A stretch of 64,000 nucleotides of DNA, taken from positions 2,567,263-2,631,262 of the forward strand of contig CM073330.1 of assembly GCA_037043015.1 (NCBI GenBank), read 5' to 3'. This DNA comes from Bryum argenteum (Eukaryota > Streptophyta > Bryopsida > Bryales > Bryaceae). The notes beneath the pieces are model-generated. The model ran no database searches. It was not told where the DNA came from and was given only the letters and a program-made list of their open reading frames with translations. The translations under genes and the position numbers were made by a program. Below, piece by piece: positions 1 to 10,756 of this stretch (positions within the stretch are counted from its first letter, which is position 1; each line of letters starts with the position of its first letter).

Positions 1-1493
1 TGAAGCCTTCTATAGATTTACATCTTTTCTGTATTCTACGATGGTATCTTCTCTGTCCAGTCCGGGGATGGTGCACTCCCCATTTTCCTGATGTCGAATT
101 TCTCCATTCAATTGGCGCTTCTATCCACTTGATTGAAAGCAACAATGAGGAATAACGAAAAAAGGATTGTCATCAATATTCTAGAAATGTTTCTTGTTGA
201 GTAAATTACAGAATCAATGCGGTTGTCGTCGGTTGCTCCTCTCTCATCTGAATATTAGTAGCTCTGCTGATAAACAACAGTTAGTTGCTTTGAGAGGAGA
301 AGCGTGTTAGCTCAAGTAGGTTATATAGAAGAAGGTTGTATGCCGAATACATAGAGCTTATCTCCTTAACCCTCTTTTGTCTTAATCAAACGAGATGAAG
401 AAAATGGGTTAATATTGGGACGTTCTCTGAAGCATTACGCTGTTTTCTTCTGAGATCCTTACGTCGTGAACTCTTGCAGGAATGGTCACAAGGACTGATA
501 TATTCCACGCCCTGGAAAGAGAAGCTTAACTAGTAAGTTTTCGTTCTACAGCTTGCATCGTACGTAGTGTGGCAGGACATGCTTTTGCGTGACTAGATAG
601 TCTACTTCAATGATGCTTGAGTCAAGCATCTTGACAACCGAATTCGCCGAATTTTCAGAGTGATTGCCCTGGAAGGACTTTCCTCTTCATGTAGAGTTTG
701 ATGAGTGTGAATACTAAAGTTATGTAGAGTTTGATGAGTGTGAATACCAAAGTTATGAAGACTTTCTTTTGGGTTTTTAGTTTAGGTGATATGGATATGT
801 GATATGGAAAGGTTTGATGGATGTATGATAAGTATGAGAAACTTTGCTTTAGAATGTAGATGTAAGTTGAGGATTATATGATGTTGGAGGATTTCAGTAT
901 CTTGAAAAGTTTTTTGGCGCAATTGTTTAAAATGACTTAATTTTCTAGTATCTTTTTTCATCTCTATTTTTCATCTTAGTCTTTACATATCCTTTGTTCT
1001 CTTTGGAGTTTACAACTTGCACCCACTTTTAATATTGACCTTTGAGCCGGGAACTTCTTTCTCATTTTCTTTTCATATCCAATCACACCTCTTGAAGGTG
1101 AGGAAGGGCTTGACATGTTTATATCATGAATATGGTGCAAAAATGTTAATCTTGTTCATTTGTTAATTATGTAAGTTTTTCAAAATTCATGATCCAAGCA
1201 AATAGCAAGACATTCTTGGTATGAGCTCACTCTTGATATTCTACTAGGAAATCAAATGGAGCAAGGAATTGTAATGTGATCGACTCAACATTGATTGGTT
1301 TTTTAATTTCAATAAGATTTTATGTTCTTTTGTAGATCCAACTCACTTTTGGCTCTCTTTCCTAAATGAAAAGATACCCCAAGAAAATGTAAACTTCTAT
1401 AAGAATGATCAATAGAAGTACGAATATAGGTTCTCAGGTGCAAAGAATTTTATCAGAAAGTCGAGGCATTTTTACGTTATTTTGTATGACCTC
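1..1493. other. Non-coding flank upstream of the translocator gene
   Basis: No protein-coding frame of convincing quality is visible. The first 600 bases are less AT-rich than the following kilobase and could be the 3' trailer of a gene lying outside the window, but nothing in them identifies one. The stretch holds a small tandem duplication, listed separately. Confidence 0.5.
689..754. repeat. 33-bp tandem duplication
   Basis: Two head-to-tail copies (689-721 and 722-754) beginning ATGTAGAGTTTGATGAGTGT differ at one base (ACTAAAG against ACCAAAG). The near-identity suggests a recent local slippage or duplication event. Confidence 0.9.
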
Positions 1494-1501
1494 TATATAA
1501 G
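1494..1501 (+). promoter_or_regulatory. Candidate TATA box of the translocator gene
   Basis: TATATAAG lies 163 bases upstream of the start codon at 1664. This would place transcription start near 1525-1530 and give a leader of about 135 bases. A second TATA-like string (about 1650) is too close to the ATG to serve. Assignment is by motif and spacing only. Confidence 0.45.
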
Positions 1502-1663
1502 TGTTAATACATTTGGCACAAGATTGATAGAATCTTTTAGTTTGATTTTAAGTGGTGTTTACAACTCTGTGTAAAGCCTGCAATAGAAAGATCAAAGTGA
1601 AATTTTGGGTATCAAAAGAAACAAACACCATATTTTGAAAGCCCTATAGTATATATGTAAGGC

Positions 1664-3972
1664 ATGATGATGGATTCACTTGTTACGTTCAATATGGCTT
1701 CCACTTGCGTGCAGTGCTATCGCATTAGAAACCCCTCTCTCTTCTCTCCTATTTCTCATCGTCATAAACAATCAAAGTGCACTACTGCTAGCATTAATGG
1801 TGCAACCTTAAAACTATCGCCATCTCGAAGCGTAGGTTTCAACTCTTGTTTGAATTCTGGGCCTTTGTATAAATTTGCACCTCTTTACAAGAAGAAATCA
1901 GCTCTTAGAAAGGAGGTAACAAAAGTGGAAGCTACTCATACGAATCCCGAGAAAAAGCCTTCAAAAACTACTAGTGCGAATCCTAAGGACTGTTGTGCCC
2001 AAAAAGCGAGAATAGGACTCTATTTTGTTGTTTGGTGGAGCTTAAATGTGGTATTTAACATTTATAACAAGAAAGTGTTGAATGTGTATCCTTTTCCTTG
2101 GTTAACATCCACACTCTCTCTAGCAGCTGGATCGATGATAATGTTACTTTCATGGGGATTGAAGATTGTAGAACCGCCTCAAGTAGATTGTGCGTTTTGG
2201 AAGAGCCTTGCTCCGGTACGTTTGTGTTTCTGCTACCTTCCATTGACCTAAATCTTGTACTCTTACAACTATATACCAATCATAAGAAATGGCAAAATGA
2301 AAATGATTTCATAACATTCTCTATCTTGAGCTTTGATATTAGACGTAGCTCTAAAACTTGACTAAGCTATATTCCATTTGCACTAGGATTTAGAACTTTT
2401 TGAAGGATTTGAGAAATTTTGGTGAGTATAAATGTCATTGAAGCCTTGATATTGTTCTTATATTAATCGTATTTAGGTTGCAATAGCACACACTATTGGT
2501 CACGTAGCAGCAACAATAAGTATGTCAAAGGTGGCCGTATCTTTTACGCACATCATCAAAAGTGCGGAGCCAGCATTTAGTGTTATAATTCAAAGATTAG
2601 TATTTGGGGAGAAATTTCCATCTACGGTTTATCTTTCTCTTCTACCAATCATTGGTGGATGTGGATTAGCAGCTGCCACCGAACTCCAATTCAACTCAAT
2701 AGGTTGTACTCCACCTATGACTATGGATTGTTTGCGTGCATTACTAAGCTACTTTGGCTATACAAAGATGGTTTACTTAAGTTGCAAGTTGATAGACTTC
2801 TTTCTCGGAGTAAAGGGGCAATGTCGTTGTTGGTGGACAGGATTTGTTGGGGCTATGATTTCCAACATTGCTTTTGTGTTCCGCAACATTTTTTCCAAGA
2901 AGGGCATGTCTAATTCCAAGGGCCAAAAGCATGTTGGAGGCATGAACTACTATGCTTGTCTAAGCATGATGTCACTTGTATTTTTGACTCCATTTGCTAT
3001 AGCTGTGGAGGGTCCAAAAGCTTGGGTTGTTGGTTGGAAGGCTGCCACCCTCACTCACGGCAATGAGGTCCTATGGTACATACAACTCTCAACAATTATA
3101 TGGTCCTAGTTTTTTATAAGAAAACATGATATTGTATAGCATTTGAATTGAATGAACTATTATTATTTTGCTAAACTAAAGTGCATTCTAAGACCTTATT
3201 GCATCATGTTTGTACACTAATATCAATTCTCCAAATAATGCATAGGTGGATTGTGGCGCAAAGTGTATTTTATCACTTGTACAATCAAGTATCCTACATG
3301 TCATTGGACGAGATATCCCCACTTACATTCAGTATTGGTAACACCATCAAGCGTATCGCTGTCATTGTCTCCTCAATTCTCATCTTCCATACTAAAATTT
3401 TGCCGATCAACATCCTTGGTGCGACTATTGCCATTTTCGGAACCTTCCTATACTCCCAGGTACCTACACCTCTTAATACTCCTACAAAACTCTATCTATA
3501 CCCACTATATCAAAATAAAGGCACAAGACATGGTTATACAAACTATCATATGAATAAAGTAGAGAAATCAAGAGTCTCTATACTTCATCTTCACCTCCTC
3601 ATCATGTTTGTGTGCCATATGCTTCAAGTCAAAGTGAGCTAAATTCAAACTAAAATTTCATCCAATTTATTTTAAAATTTATCTAGTTGAATTGCACATG
3701 GCATTTACACTCCACAATTCCTAAGCGCTTCAATATTAGCAGGAAATAATACATGCTAACACGTAATTTGTTATAATGGGAATATTCAAATTATCACTTT
3801 GGTGACAGTTGGGTATTTCCATTATAACGAAATACGTGTTGGCTATTCCGTGATCATGGCATGATATTTTTTTCTCAAATTCTTTGCCTAAATTTCATCC
3901 TGCACGATTTACCCTAAAAGGTCACACTTTTGTTGAATAATACTCTTTTTCTATGTGCAGATAAAACAATAA
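1664..3972 (+). CDS. GPT: Plastid glucose-6-phosphate/phosphate translocator (GPT-type)
   Basis: Five coding exons can be joined at GT-AG sites: 1664-2215, 2477-2702, 2841-3075, 3246-3459 and 3961-3972, giving 412 residues. Known for the family: inner-envelope antiporters of the drug/metabolite transporter fold that exchange hexose phosphate, triose phosphate or phosphate. Seen here: a Ser/Lys-rich N-terminus of about 110 residues typical of a chloroplast transit peptide, then hydrophobic helices from about residue 115, the conserved SFTHIIKS segment (His209, Lys212), NYYACLSMMSL, SLDEISPLTFSIGNT and the Lys373-Arg374 pair of the phosphate site. The wording of these blocks fits the GPT subgroup better than TPT or PPT. 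The last exon encodes only IKQ and the stop. Intron 2 (138 nt) has no in-frame stop, so its retention would leave the frame open. The start ATG is the first of three consecutive ATGs. Confidence 0.93.
3754..3845. mobile_element. Short inverted-repeat element (MITE-like)
   Basis: The left arm (TGCTAACACGTAATTTGTTA) is repeated in inverse orientation at 3812-3845 with a few changes. The arms are about 33 bp each with a spacer of some 25 bp. It lies in the last intron of the translocator gene, just upstream of its terminal mini-exon. No target duplication is evident and the superfamily is unknown. Confidence 0.55.
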
Positions 3973-4238
3973 GAAACACTCATGAATTCTCTCTTGAGTT
4001 TCAAACTATTTGATTCAGAAAGCAATTTGTGAACAACAAACGGCTTTGTTGCGTTTTCATAGCCCCAACAAACGTGATACTTAGCCCTGCAAATTGAGCC
4101 CTTTGCGTTTGTCGAGAAGGAGAAGGAAGAGAGAACATAGAAATGAGTAGGAAAGGAAGGGATTGGAATGAGCAAAGAGCTCCATTCCACCATGTATATA
4201 TACTGTACTAGTCATTCAACATGACCATACTTCTCCAC

Positions 4239-4310
4239 CACCAGTGTTGTCTTATCATCTAAATTATGTTTGACAAATGAATAGGAATTTTGTCTGATAA
4301 GAAAACCTTG
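4239..4310. mobile_element. Internally deleted hAT-type MITE
   Basis: This 72-bp piece shares both ends with the fuller element at 28290-28432 (CAGTGTTGTCTTATC at the left; GATAAGAAAACCTTG at the right) but lacks most of the left interior. TTCTCCAC occurs immediately on both sides (4231-4238 and 4311-4318), an 8-bp duplication as expected for hAT transposition. Confidence 0.75.
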
Positions 4311-4858
4311 TTCTCCACTAGTGAAGGCTTGCTCACTCTTTGAAGTACTCATAGTAAAGGTAGCTAGTAAGTGCATGGGTATATTCAAGTAATGTTAGGA
4401 TTCAAAGCTCCTCAAGAGTGTCTTGTCAAGGGCGCTGGTAACACACTTTTACCAAAGTCCAGCAGCAATAACATCTGGTAATTGGTGTGCTCCAAAGACC
4501 TCTTGGTCCAAGGTGACTACACTAAATAGGTAGATTAGTATTAGATTTTCATAAGATTTGAAAATGCGGTAAGTATTTACTCCTTACAAAAAAAAAAATT
4601 ACCAGCAGCATCCATTTCAAAACCACGTAAGGTTCCTCATCTTGACCACTGTGGAGGGTAAACATATTAGTCAACAACATGTTTATGTGAAATGGTGTAT
4701 CTAACACTAATCTACCTATTAAGTGTACTGAAACGTATGATCTTCATTCTACCCAACTTCATGTTAACTCAGACCTGGATTAAGTTCAAAGGTAGCAAGA
4801 GTGGTAAATTACTGCACATAGTTATTGAGACTGTATCCATTCATGTTCTGTATACGTC

Positions 4859-5013
4859 CACTACAACAAAAACACGTTTTTATAGTGAGAAGAAAATGTA
4901 GTCCTAAGTGACTAAATCTAAATGATTAAGAATTTGACTATGGGTGAAGTAGATCTTATGATTAATCATTTATATTTAGTCACTTGGGATAGTTTGACTA
5001 CATTTTATAATCA

Positions 5014-5049
<36 letters not shown>

Positions 5050-5067
5050 GTTTTGTTTGATGTAGTG
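4859..5067. mobile_element. CACTA-type MITE
   Basis: The 209-bp element starts CACTACAACAAAAACACG and ends with its approximate inverse, CGTTTTGTTTGATGTAGTG. A 3-bp GTC duplication flanks it (4856-4858 and 5068-5070), as CACTA/CMC elements make. The interior has a second inverted layer (TGACTAAATCTAAATGATTA against AATCATTTATATTTAGTCA). A run of more than 30 A residues (5017-5048) has expanded inside the right end. Confidence 0.88.
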
Positions 5068-5107
5068 GTCTCACGTCTACTTTATGATTTTTATTCAAAT
5101 TTCTTTG

Positions 5108-5338
5108 TACGGTTCTGATATGGGTACCACTAAGACGCGTCTCATTATGTGTGACCTATGTGTAATTCATAATATATGTGCGAGAAATTCCATTTTTTAA
5201 CTACATGTATACAACTATAGCCATGTCACCTATAATACCATCTGGTAAGAATAATTTTTCAAAAATGTTTTTTTATCAAAAAAAGTAGTTTAAAAAAAAT
5301 CACACTATTTTGGAGGGGGTGCCCATATCAGAACCGTA
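5108..5338. mobile_element. MITE with 19-21 bp inverted ends
   Basis: The left end TACGGTTCTGATATGGGTAC is mirrored at the right end (GCCCATATCAGAACCGTA). The interior matches the second copy at 56214-56461 over nearly its whole length (GACCTATGTGTAATTCATAA, CATGTATACAACTATAGCCA). A TA at each outer edge could be the target duplication of a Tc1/mariner-type element, but this is not decisive. Confidence 0.75.
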
Positions 5339-5360
5339 TACAACGTTGCAAGGTGACTCA

Positions 5361-5420
5361 TTCCACCAAGAAGCTTGGTGAAATGATACATTCTTGGTGG
5401 AATTATTGGTGAAGAGCCTA
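5361..5420 (+). repeat. Dispersed repeat, ACCAAG/CTTGGTG family, copy 1
   Basis: Core words are AAGCTTGGTGAAATGA, ACATTCTTGGTGGAA and ATTGGTGAAGAG. The same string of words occurs at 7911-7965, 9971-10060 and, in reverse orientation, 25850-25940. The words CCACCAAG and CTTGGTGG are self-complementary, so the unit can fold. Nature of the element is unknown. Confidence 0.65.
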
Positions 5421-5834
5421 GTGGATAAAAAAAACCACACTTTCATAAAAAAAAATGGTGTCGCAAATTTAGAAGTCTCACCTTTCAAAGTCTCGTACAT
5501 ATCAATAGTCAAGCATGTATTCATGCAACGCCGACGACTTTGCCAAACTTCTTTTAACCAATTAATGTATCAATTGATTGCGCAATTTTTCGAGTTCGCC
5601 AAACTTTCAACGACGACAAGGGTTCGATTTCGATATCTATGCCAAATCATAGAGCCATACTGTAATCGAATAAAACACATGGCGCAATCAACTATGTTTT
5701 TTTTTTTTTTTTTTTCTTGCATAGAACAGAGTGCAGGTTGCATAATCATTTATCTCACCTGACAATAGTTTCCATTCAAACACATGCATCTCTCAGCCTT
5801 TCCTAACATCATCAAGAAGCTTTTTTGGTATTAA

Positions 5835-6094
5835 CCCCTAAAGGTCCTTGATACAAAATTGTTCAAATTATCAAAAAGAACCTTCTTCTACTTCAGGTGC
5901 AAAGAAACTCAATCTAAGCATTCATTAGAAGATTCAACCGTAGGATCTTGAAGTTAACCTGACCCTTTTCTCAAATGTCAAATTTGAACCGTTAATTTTT
6001 CTCCAATTTTGAGATTATAATGGTCAAAGTTGGCTGAATTTTCTCCCTGCGGAAATTCCAAAAAGCGATTTCCGCTTTCTTGGACCTTTAGGGG
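5835..6094 (+). mobile_element. TTAA-flanked MITE (piggyBac-like ends), 260 bp
   Basis: The element starts CCCCTAAAGGTCC and ends GGACCTTTAGGGG. It is bounded by TTAA at 5831-5834 and TCAA (one change from TTAA) at 6095-6098. The copy at 61816-62075 has the same length and about ten differences by hand count, so transposition was fairly recent. TTAA target sites with CCC...GGG ends are the hallmark of piggyBac-type elements. There is no coding capacity. Confidence 0.8.
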
Positions 6095-6260
6095 TCAACC
6101 ATTAAAAAATAACAAAACCTCAAATTCTCAACCCATATCGATTTTTTGTATGAATCCATATCGGGCTTTTTTTTTTTTTTTTTTTTGGTGGGGAGCTTAC
6201 TCTCACCCTACTTTGAACGTACAAAGAATGTTGTATGATTTGAATTGAGTAGACTTACTA

Positions 6261-6390
6261 GGGTTGGTTTACACTACGGCGGAGAAGACCACCGGTCAGT
6301 CAAGAATTTCGTTTTCAACCAATCACATATGAAATTTGCCTTTAATTTCTTGACGAGCAGACTTCTTCACCGTAGTGTAAACGCGCCGTT
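6261..6390. mobile_element. Short MITE with TTTACACTACGG ends
   Basis: The left end GGTTTACACTACGGCGGAGA is mirrored at the right end by CTTCTTCACCGTAGTGTAAA. The right half recurs at 6790-6865 as part of the tandem duplication of this region. The ends resemble PIF/Harbinger MITEs (compare 54595-55099), but a clear 3-bp target duplication is not seen. Confidence 0.6.
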
Positions 6391-7155
6391 AGTATACGGA
6401 AAATTGCACAAATTTAGTACTCACCGAAACTCGCTTGTGGATCAATTCAAGGAATGTGCAAATCTTGTACAAGGAAGGAAGAATGATTCAAGTTAGATCA
6501 AATCTTTCAAATTCATTCTTTGAGATCGAGGAGTAGATAGATACGTCCAAAAATGCAGAGGTTCAACATGTGGGTACATGTGACCTTGGAACATACGCAC
6601 CAACTCCTCAAATGTAGGGTACACTTTTGGGACGTGTGCGATTTTTCCTTACTTTTTTTTCAATGCGAGAGGCTAGCTACTTTAACCCTTAAACGTCCAA
6701 GCATGCCCCTCGGGCTTGGTTTCCAGTGTATTTTCACAGGGGCTTGACGTTTAAGGGTTAAGAAGTTCAATTTCAAGAACCTCAATGTCAACCAATCACA
6801 TTTGAGATTTCTCTTGAAATTCTTGACGAGCAAACTTCTTCACCGTAGTGTAAACTCGCCCTTAGTATACTTGATCACACACCGAGAAATTGCACAAATT
6901 TCGGACTCACCGAAACGTGCTTGTGGATCGGCTAATTCAAGGAATGTGCAAATCTTGTACGAGAAAGGACGATTCAATTTGGATCAAGTTATTTCTTTGC
7001 GATAAGAGGCGTAGATATGTCCAAAATTGCAGAGGTTCATCATGTGGGTACATGTGACCTCGGAACATACGCACCAACTCCGCAAACGTAGGGTACAATT
7101 TTGGGACGAGTGCGAATTTTATTTTTATTTCTTGACGCGAGGGGCTAGCTACGAG
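6286..7155 (+). repeat. Diverged tandem duplication, period about 475 bp
   Basis: Copy 1 (about 6290-6681) and copy 2 (about 6767-7155) share long matching stretches in the same order: AACCAATCACAT, TTCTTGACGAGCA, the TAGTGTAAAC end, AAGGAATGTGCAAATCTTGT, ATGTGGGTACATGTGACCT, GGAACATACGCACCAACTCC and GAGGGGCTAGCTAC. A 72-bp TTAA-flanked MITE lies exactly between the two copies. No coding function is apparent. Confidence 0.8.
6686..6757. mobile_element. 72-bp TTAA-flanked micro-MITE, copy 1
   Basis: It starts CCCTTAAACGTCCAAGC and ends GCTTGACGTTTAAGGG, with perfect TTAA at 6682-6685 and 6758-6761. An identical-length copy (four differences by hand count) lies at 11184-11255. It consists of little more than its two termini. 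Confidence 0.85.
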
Positions 7156-7393
7156 AAGAAGGTGGAGGGGGGTGGGCAATCAGAACTTTGACAGAAAAAC
7201 AATTCTGACTTGCTATGATATCATTGTCCAATCCATCCGGGCTCCATGTGTACTCCTGACAAAATGGGTCCATGGGGCTACTCGCAACATCAAATCAAGC
7301 GTATTGCCGTCTTGCACAAGTTCATGGTCGCCTCGCTATCATCCAACGTCTGCCACTCTCGCATGTGCGCGCTCAATCGGTAGAACAAACTTA

Positions 7394-7778
7394 TGAGCAA
7401 AATGAGTGATGTTGGAAATGTTGAATGAAATATGCATAGATTGGCGGTTGAATGAACGCTATCGGGAAGAACCCACGACTAGTTCATTATCGGCCAATAG
7501 ATTTTACCCTTTAGCTAGTTGATTCATGAAACCACCGGCTAAAAACTAATGAAAATTCCAAAATAATTTCTGTTTTCAGTATAAAATGAGCAAAATGAGT
7601 GACGTGGGAAACGTTGAATGAACATTGCATAGATTGATTGAATATAACCAATAACCGAGAAGAACCACAACTAGTTTATTATCGGCCAATGATTTTTATG
7701 CTTTAGCTAGTTGATTCATGAAACCACCGGCTAAAAACTGATGAAAACTCCAAAATAATTTCTATTTTTAGTATACAA
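7394..7778 (+). repeat. 193-bp tandem duplication
   Basis: Copy 1 (7394-7586) and copy 2 (7587-7778) both run from GAGCAAAATGAGTGA to CAAAATAATTTCT. They share AACTAGTT/ACTAGTTCATTATCGGCC and GAAACCACCGGCTAAAAACT. A diverged, inverted relative is present around 61630-61790, so the unit belongs to a dispersed family. Confidence 0.85.
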
Positions 7779-7910
7779 TGAGGCAATTGCTAGATTGATT
7801 TTATGAAAAAATTGGCTGGACATGGAAACTGGCGGATATTAGCTGGTAGAGGTGAAGTTTCTTCCCGAACCCTGTGCAAGGCTCAACAAATGTCTTATTT
7901 CACTAGGATT

Positions 7911-7965
7911 ATCACCAAGCTTGGTGGAATGTGACATTCTTGGTGAAAAAACCTTGGTGGAGAGG
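7911..7965 (+). repeat. Dispersed repeat, ACCAAG/CTTGGTG family, copy 2
   Basis: Contains ATCACCAAGCTTGGTGGAAT, GACATTCTTGGTGAA and CTTGGTGGAGAG in the same order as the copies at 5361 and 9971. Confidence 0.6.
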
Positions 7966-8191
7966 ATTATTCATTATCCACCAACATAACAGAATATTTG
8001 CTAACAAATACTATAATTATATTTTTGATGTCAATAATACTACGTGATTTGCACCATTCATAGAGAAGAGTCGACACAAGTAGTCATTCAAAAAACTCTA
8101 AAACATATGATTTTTCTAAGACATGGATAACTTTCTCTAGGATTTTGCGAAACTTGGACATGGAACCATCCCCACATGAAAATTTGATTAA

Positions 8192-8618
8192 CCCTTAAGC
8201 GCCCACGGTGTCGTTTTTCGACATTTTGGATGTGAGGCTCCGTCTTTGGTGCACAACCCCGCTTTCATCCCATCGATTTTTCATCCGCCGTTTTTTTTGC
8301 TCAACTCCTCGGTGGGTTTACTCTACTCCCTTCTTGGATAAATAGTAAAAACCTTGATCCTCAATTTGTGAGAGTGGGCGAAAGAGATTTTTCATGAAAG
8401 TTTTGGTGGTGTGATCTTCACCCCTTTTTTGCATGGATCTTGAAATCCATACCTCCAAATGGCATGCAACTTGGTGGTCATACTAATTGCCATGCTCCAA
8501 AGAAGATCCTACGGTTGGATTTTTCATTTTCATCTTTTATTTATTTTTACGCAGTTTTGAAAAAATCAGCATTATTACCAATTGTTAGGAGCTTTACCCC
8601 CCCTTGGGCGTTTAGGGG
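8192..8618. mobile_element. TTAA-flanked MITE, 427 bp
   Basis: It begins CCCTTAAGCGCCCA and ends TTGGGCGTTTAGGGG, bounded by TTAA at 8188-8191 and 8619-8622. The 5' interior (GTCGTTTTTCGACATTTTGG, itself a small hairpin) is shared with the element starting at 10757. No transposase frame is present. Confidence 0.78.
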
Positions 8619-9026
8619 TTAAGAGTATATTTTTATGAGTAAATATCTTATAAAGCCCCCAAGTACACCAAAATTTCTACCTATGCGAGAAGCATATATT
8701 TATTAAATAATTTCCGCAACATATGATCCGAAGATTTCTTATAGAGATTCTTTTCTCAAAATTGAACCTTTCTAATTTTGGAATGTAGATCAAACGACAC
8801 AAATCCTCATAGGGTGCAACTACATTACAACAAATGATGAAGAAGTTTTGGCATATTTCAATCTAAGTTTGTTAGTCAAGGGATATGGATCAATATACAT
8901 AAATCTTATAGTTCATAATTTAGGTGCAACCAATATACATAGAACAAAAGCATCACGCACAAGGCTCAATCAACAACCTATATTTTTTATTTTTTATTTT
9001 TTTTAAAAAAAACTATTAATGTATTA

Positions 9027-9364
9027 GAGAAATCCGCTAAGTACGACACACTAGGGACCAAAACACCCAGTTTTGGTTGGGCTAGGGATCAAACGTCGAA
9101 CTGGGCACCAAATTTTTACTCTAAGATCGAATTGGGGACTAAACTCAAAAGTGCAAGATTTTGATGGTATTCTGAGTTTGGTCTACAGTTCAACTTGGTG
9201 CCCAGTCCGCAACGTGATGCGCGAAAGATCGAGTGATTTGGTTCCTACTTTGGTGCATTTAGTGGCCAGTCCGTTCAACTTAGCGGATAATTGAAAACAG
9301 GGCACGAAACGACGGATTGGGGACCAACTCGGGTCCAAATTAGAGACTACTTAGTGGATTTCTC
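9027..9364. mobile_element. MITE with 17-bp inverted ends
   Basis: The ends GAGAAATCCGCTAAGTA and TACTTAGTGGATTTCTC are inverse copies with one mismatch. The interior of 338 bp repeats words such as GGGACCAA and TTGGTGCCCAG on both strands, giving a partly foldable structure. No clear target duplication was found. Confidence 0.65.
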
Positions 9365-9378
9365 GATTAATTCGAATG

Positions 9379-9480
9379 GGATTTGGTGATAACAAAAAGG
9401 TGAGAATTTGGTGATAACAAAAAAAGGTGAGAAATTTGGTGATAACTTCCAAGAATTTCGTGATGACTTCCACAATTACC
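9379..9480 (+). repeat. Short imperfect tandem repeat (GGTGATAAC units)
   Basis: The motif TTTGGTGATAACAAAAAGGTGAGAA is repeated about three times with variation (split here as TTTGGTGATAAC plus AAAAAGGTGAGAA), then degenerates into GTGATAACTTCCAAGAATTT and GTGATGACTTCCA. Confidence 0.7.
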
Positions 9481-9970
9481 GACACCAACACCGAATTGAT
9501 TTTCACAAAAAGGAGGGGGTGTTGACCACCTAAATCCAAGTGCAAACTCCAAGGCAACAAAAGTCAGTTTAATTAATTAATTAATAAATAGAGATTCTTG
9601 TGGGGGACCCCCTTACCCCAACTTTTTGAGACCAAAAAAACAAATTCCTCCTCATGAGGAGGAAGCTAGCTTTTACTACACTTCAAGTCAACTCTTATCA
9701 TATTAATTGTTACCCACACTAATTGATCCAACAATTTTGATAAATAAAATAATTTTAATTTTTATATATTCATGTCTAGAGAAAGAAGTCCGTATAGTTT
9801 AGATTTGAGATCAATTATTAACTATATATTCAACGGATATAGAAATTTGTGTTTTTTTTGTAATGTAGTTAATGTTGATACACTTTCAATTGAACTACGT
9901 AATATGAGGTTGTTTTTAAAAAAGAATTAGAGAAACCCTAGAGCATAAAAGTCTATAGTACACTTACTAC

Positions 9971-10060
9971 TGGAGAAATTTGGTATTTCCACCAAGTTCT
10001 CCACTAAGATTTTCATCAAGCTTGGTGAAATGAGACATTCTTGGTGGAAATATTAGTAGG
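9971..10060 (+). repeat. Dispersed repeat, ACCAAG/CTTGGTG family, copy 3
   Basis: Longest plus-strand member: TTTCCACCAAGTTCTCCACT, AAGCTTGGTGAAATGAGACA and TTCTTGGTGGAAATATTAGT. The reverse-oriented member at 25850-25940 matches it across this span. Confidence 0.65.
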
Positions 10061-10111
10061 AAGCTTGAAAACATTGTCGTAGGTTAGAAACATCGATAAG
10101 AAAGGAATTAA

Positions 10112-10420
10112 CCCTTGAACGCCCATGAAGTCTAAAAACAGGCAGCGCAAAATTGGATTACAACGTCTTTTGGGCTTCGGCATCATGAATGAACCAATCA
10201 ATGATGAGTTTGCGACCTCCTACAAGGCTATGTACAACCCCAACCTACCTACCTACCACAATCCTTTTCAAAGCACAAAATCACTCATACAAATTGTGCT
10301 TTGTGAATTGTAAAATTCCACTTTTTGAGGTGACTAGTTTGACATCAAAATATAAGTGAACAGTTGAGTACAGTGAGAGCTACATAGTAGATTCTATTGG
10401 GAAAAAAGCCCGTTTAAGGG
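10112..10420. mobile_element. TTAA-flanked MITE, 309 bp (first of a chain)
   Basis: It starts CCCTTGAACGCCCATG and ends GCCCGTTTAAGGG, with TTAA at 10108-10111 and 10421-10424. The interior (AAAATTGGATTACAACGTCT, ACATCAAAATATAAGTGA) is repeated in the next element, which begins directly after the shared TTAA. Confidence 0.82.
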
Positions 10421-10424
10421 TTAA

Positions 10425-10752
10425 CCCTTGAAAGTCCTTGGGGTTTGAAACGGGCAGCCCAAAATTGGATCACAACATCTTTTGGACTTGGGCATCATGA
10501 ATGGACCAATCAATGATAGCTTGCAACCTTCTACAAGTGTATGTACAGTACAACCCAACCTACCTACCACAATCCTTTCAAAGCACAAATTCACTCAAAA
10601 AAATTGTGCTTTGATTTGTAAAATTTCACTCTTTGAATGCATCACAAGAGGGTGACCAGTTTGACATCAAAATATAAGTGAAAAGTTGAGTACAGTGAGA
10701 GCTACAAAGCAGATTCTCTTAGAAAATAAGCCCCTAAGGCTTGCTTGGGCGT
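10425..10752. mobile_element. TTAA-flanked MITE relative (second of a chain)
   Basis: Same family as 10112-10420: it starts CCCTTGAAAGTCCTTGG and shares CAAAATTGGATCACAACATC and ACATCAAAATATAAGTGA. Its right end (CTTGGGCGTT) runs straight into the TTAA that opens the third element, so its terminal AAGGG is missing or has been replaced. Confidence 0.7.
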
Positions 10753-10756
10753 TTAA

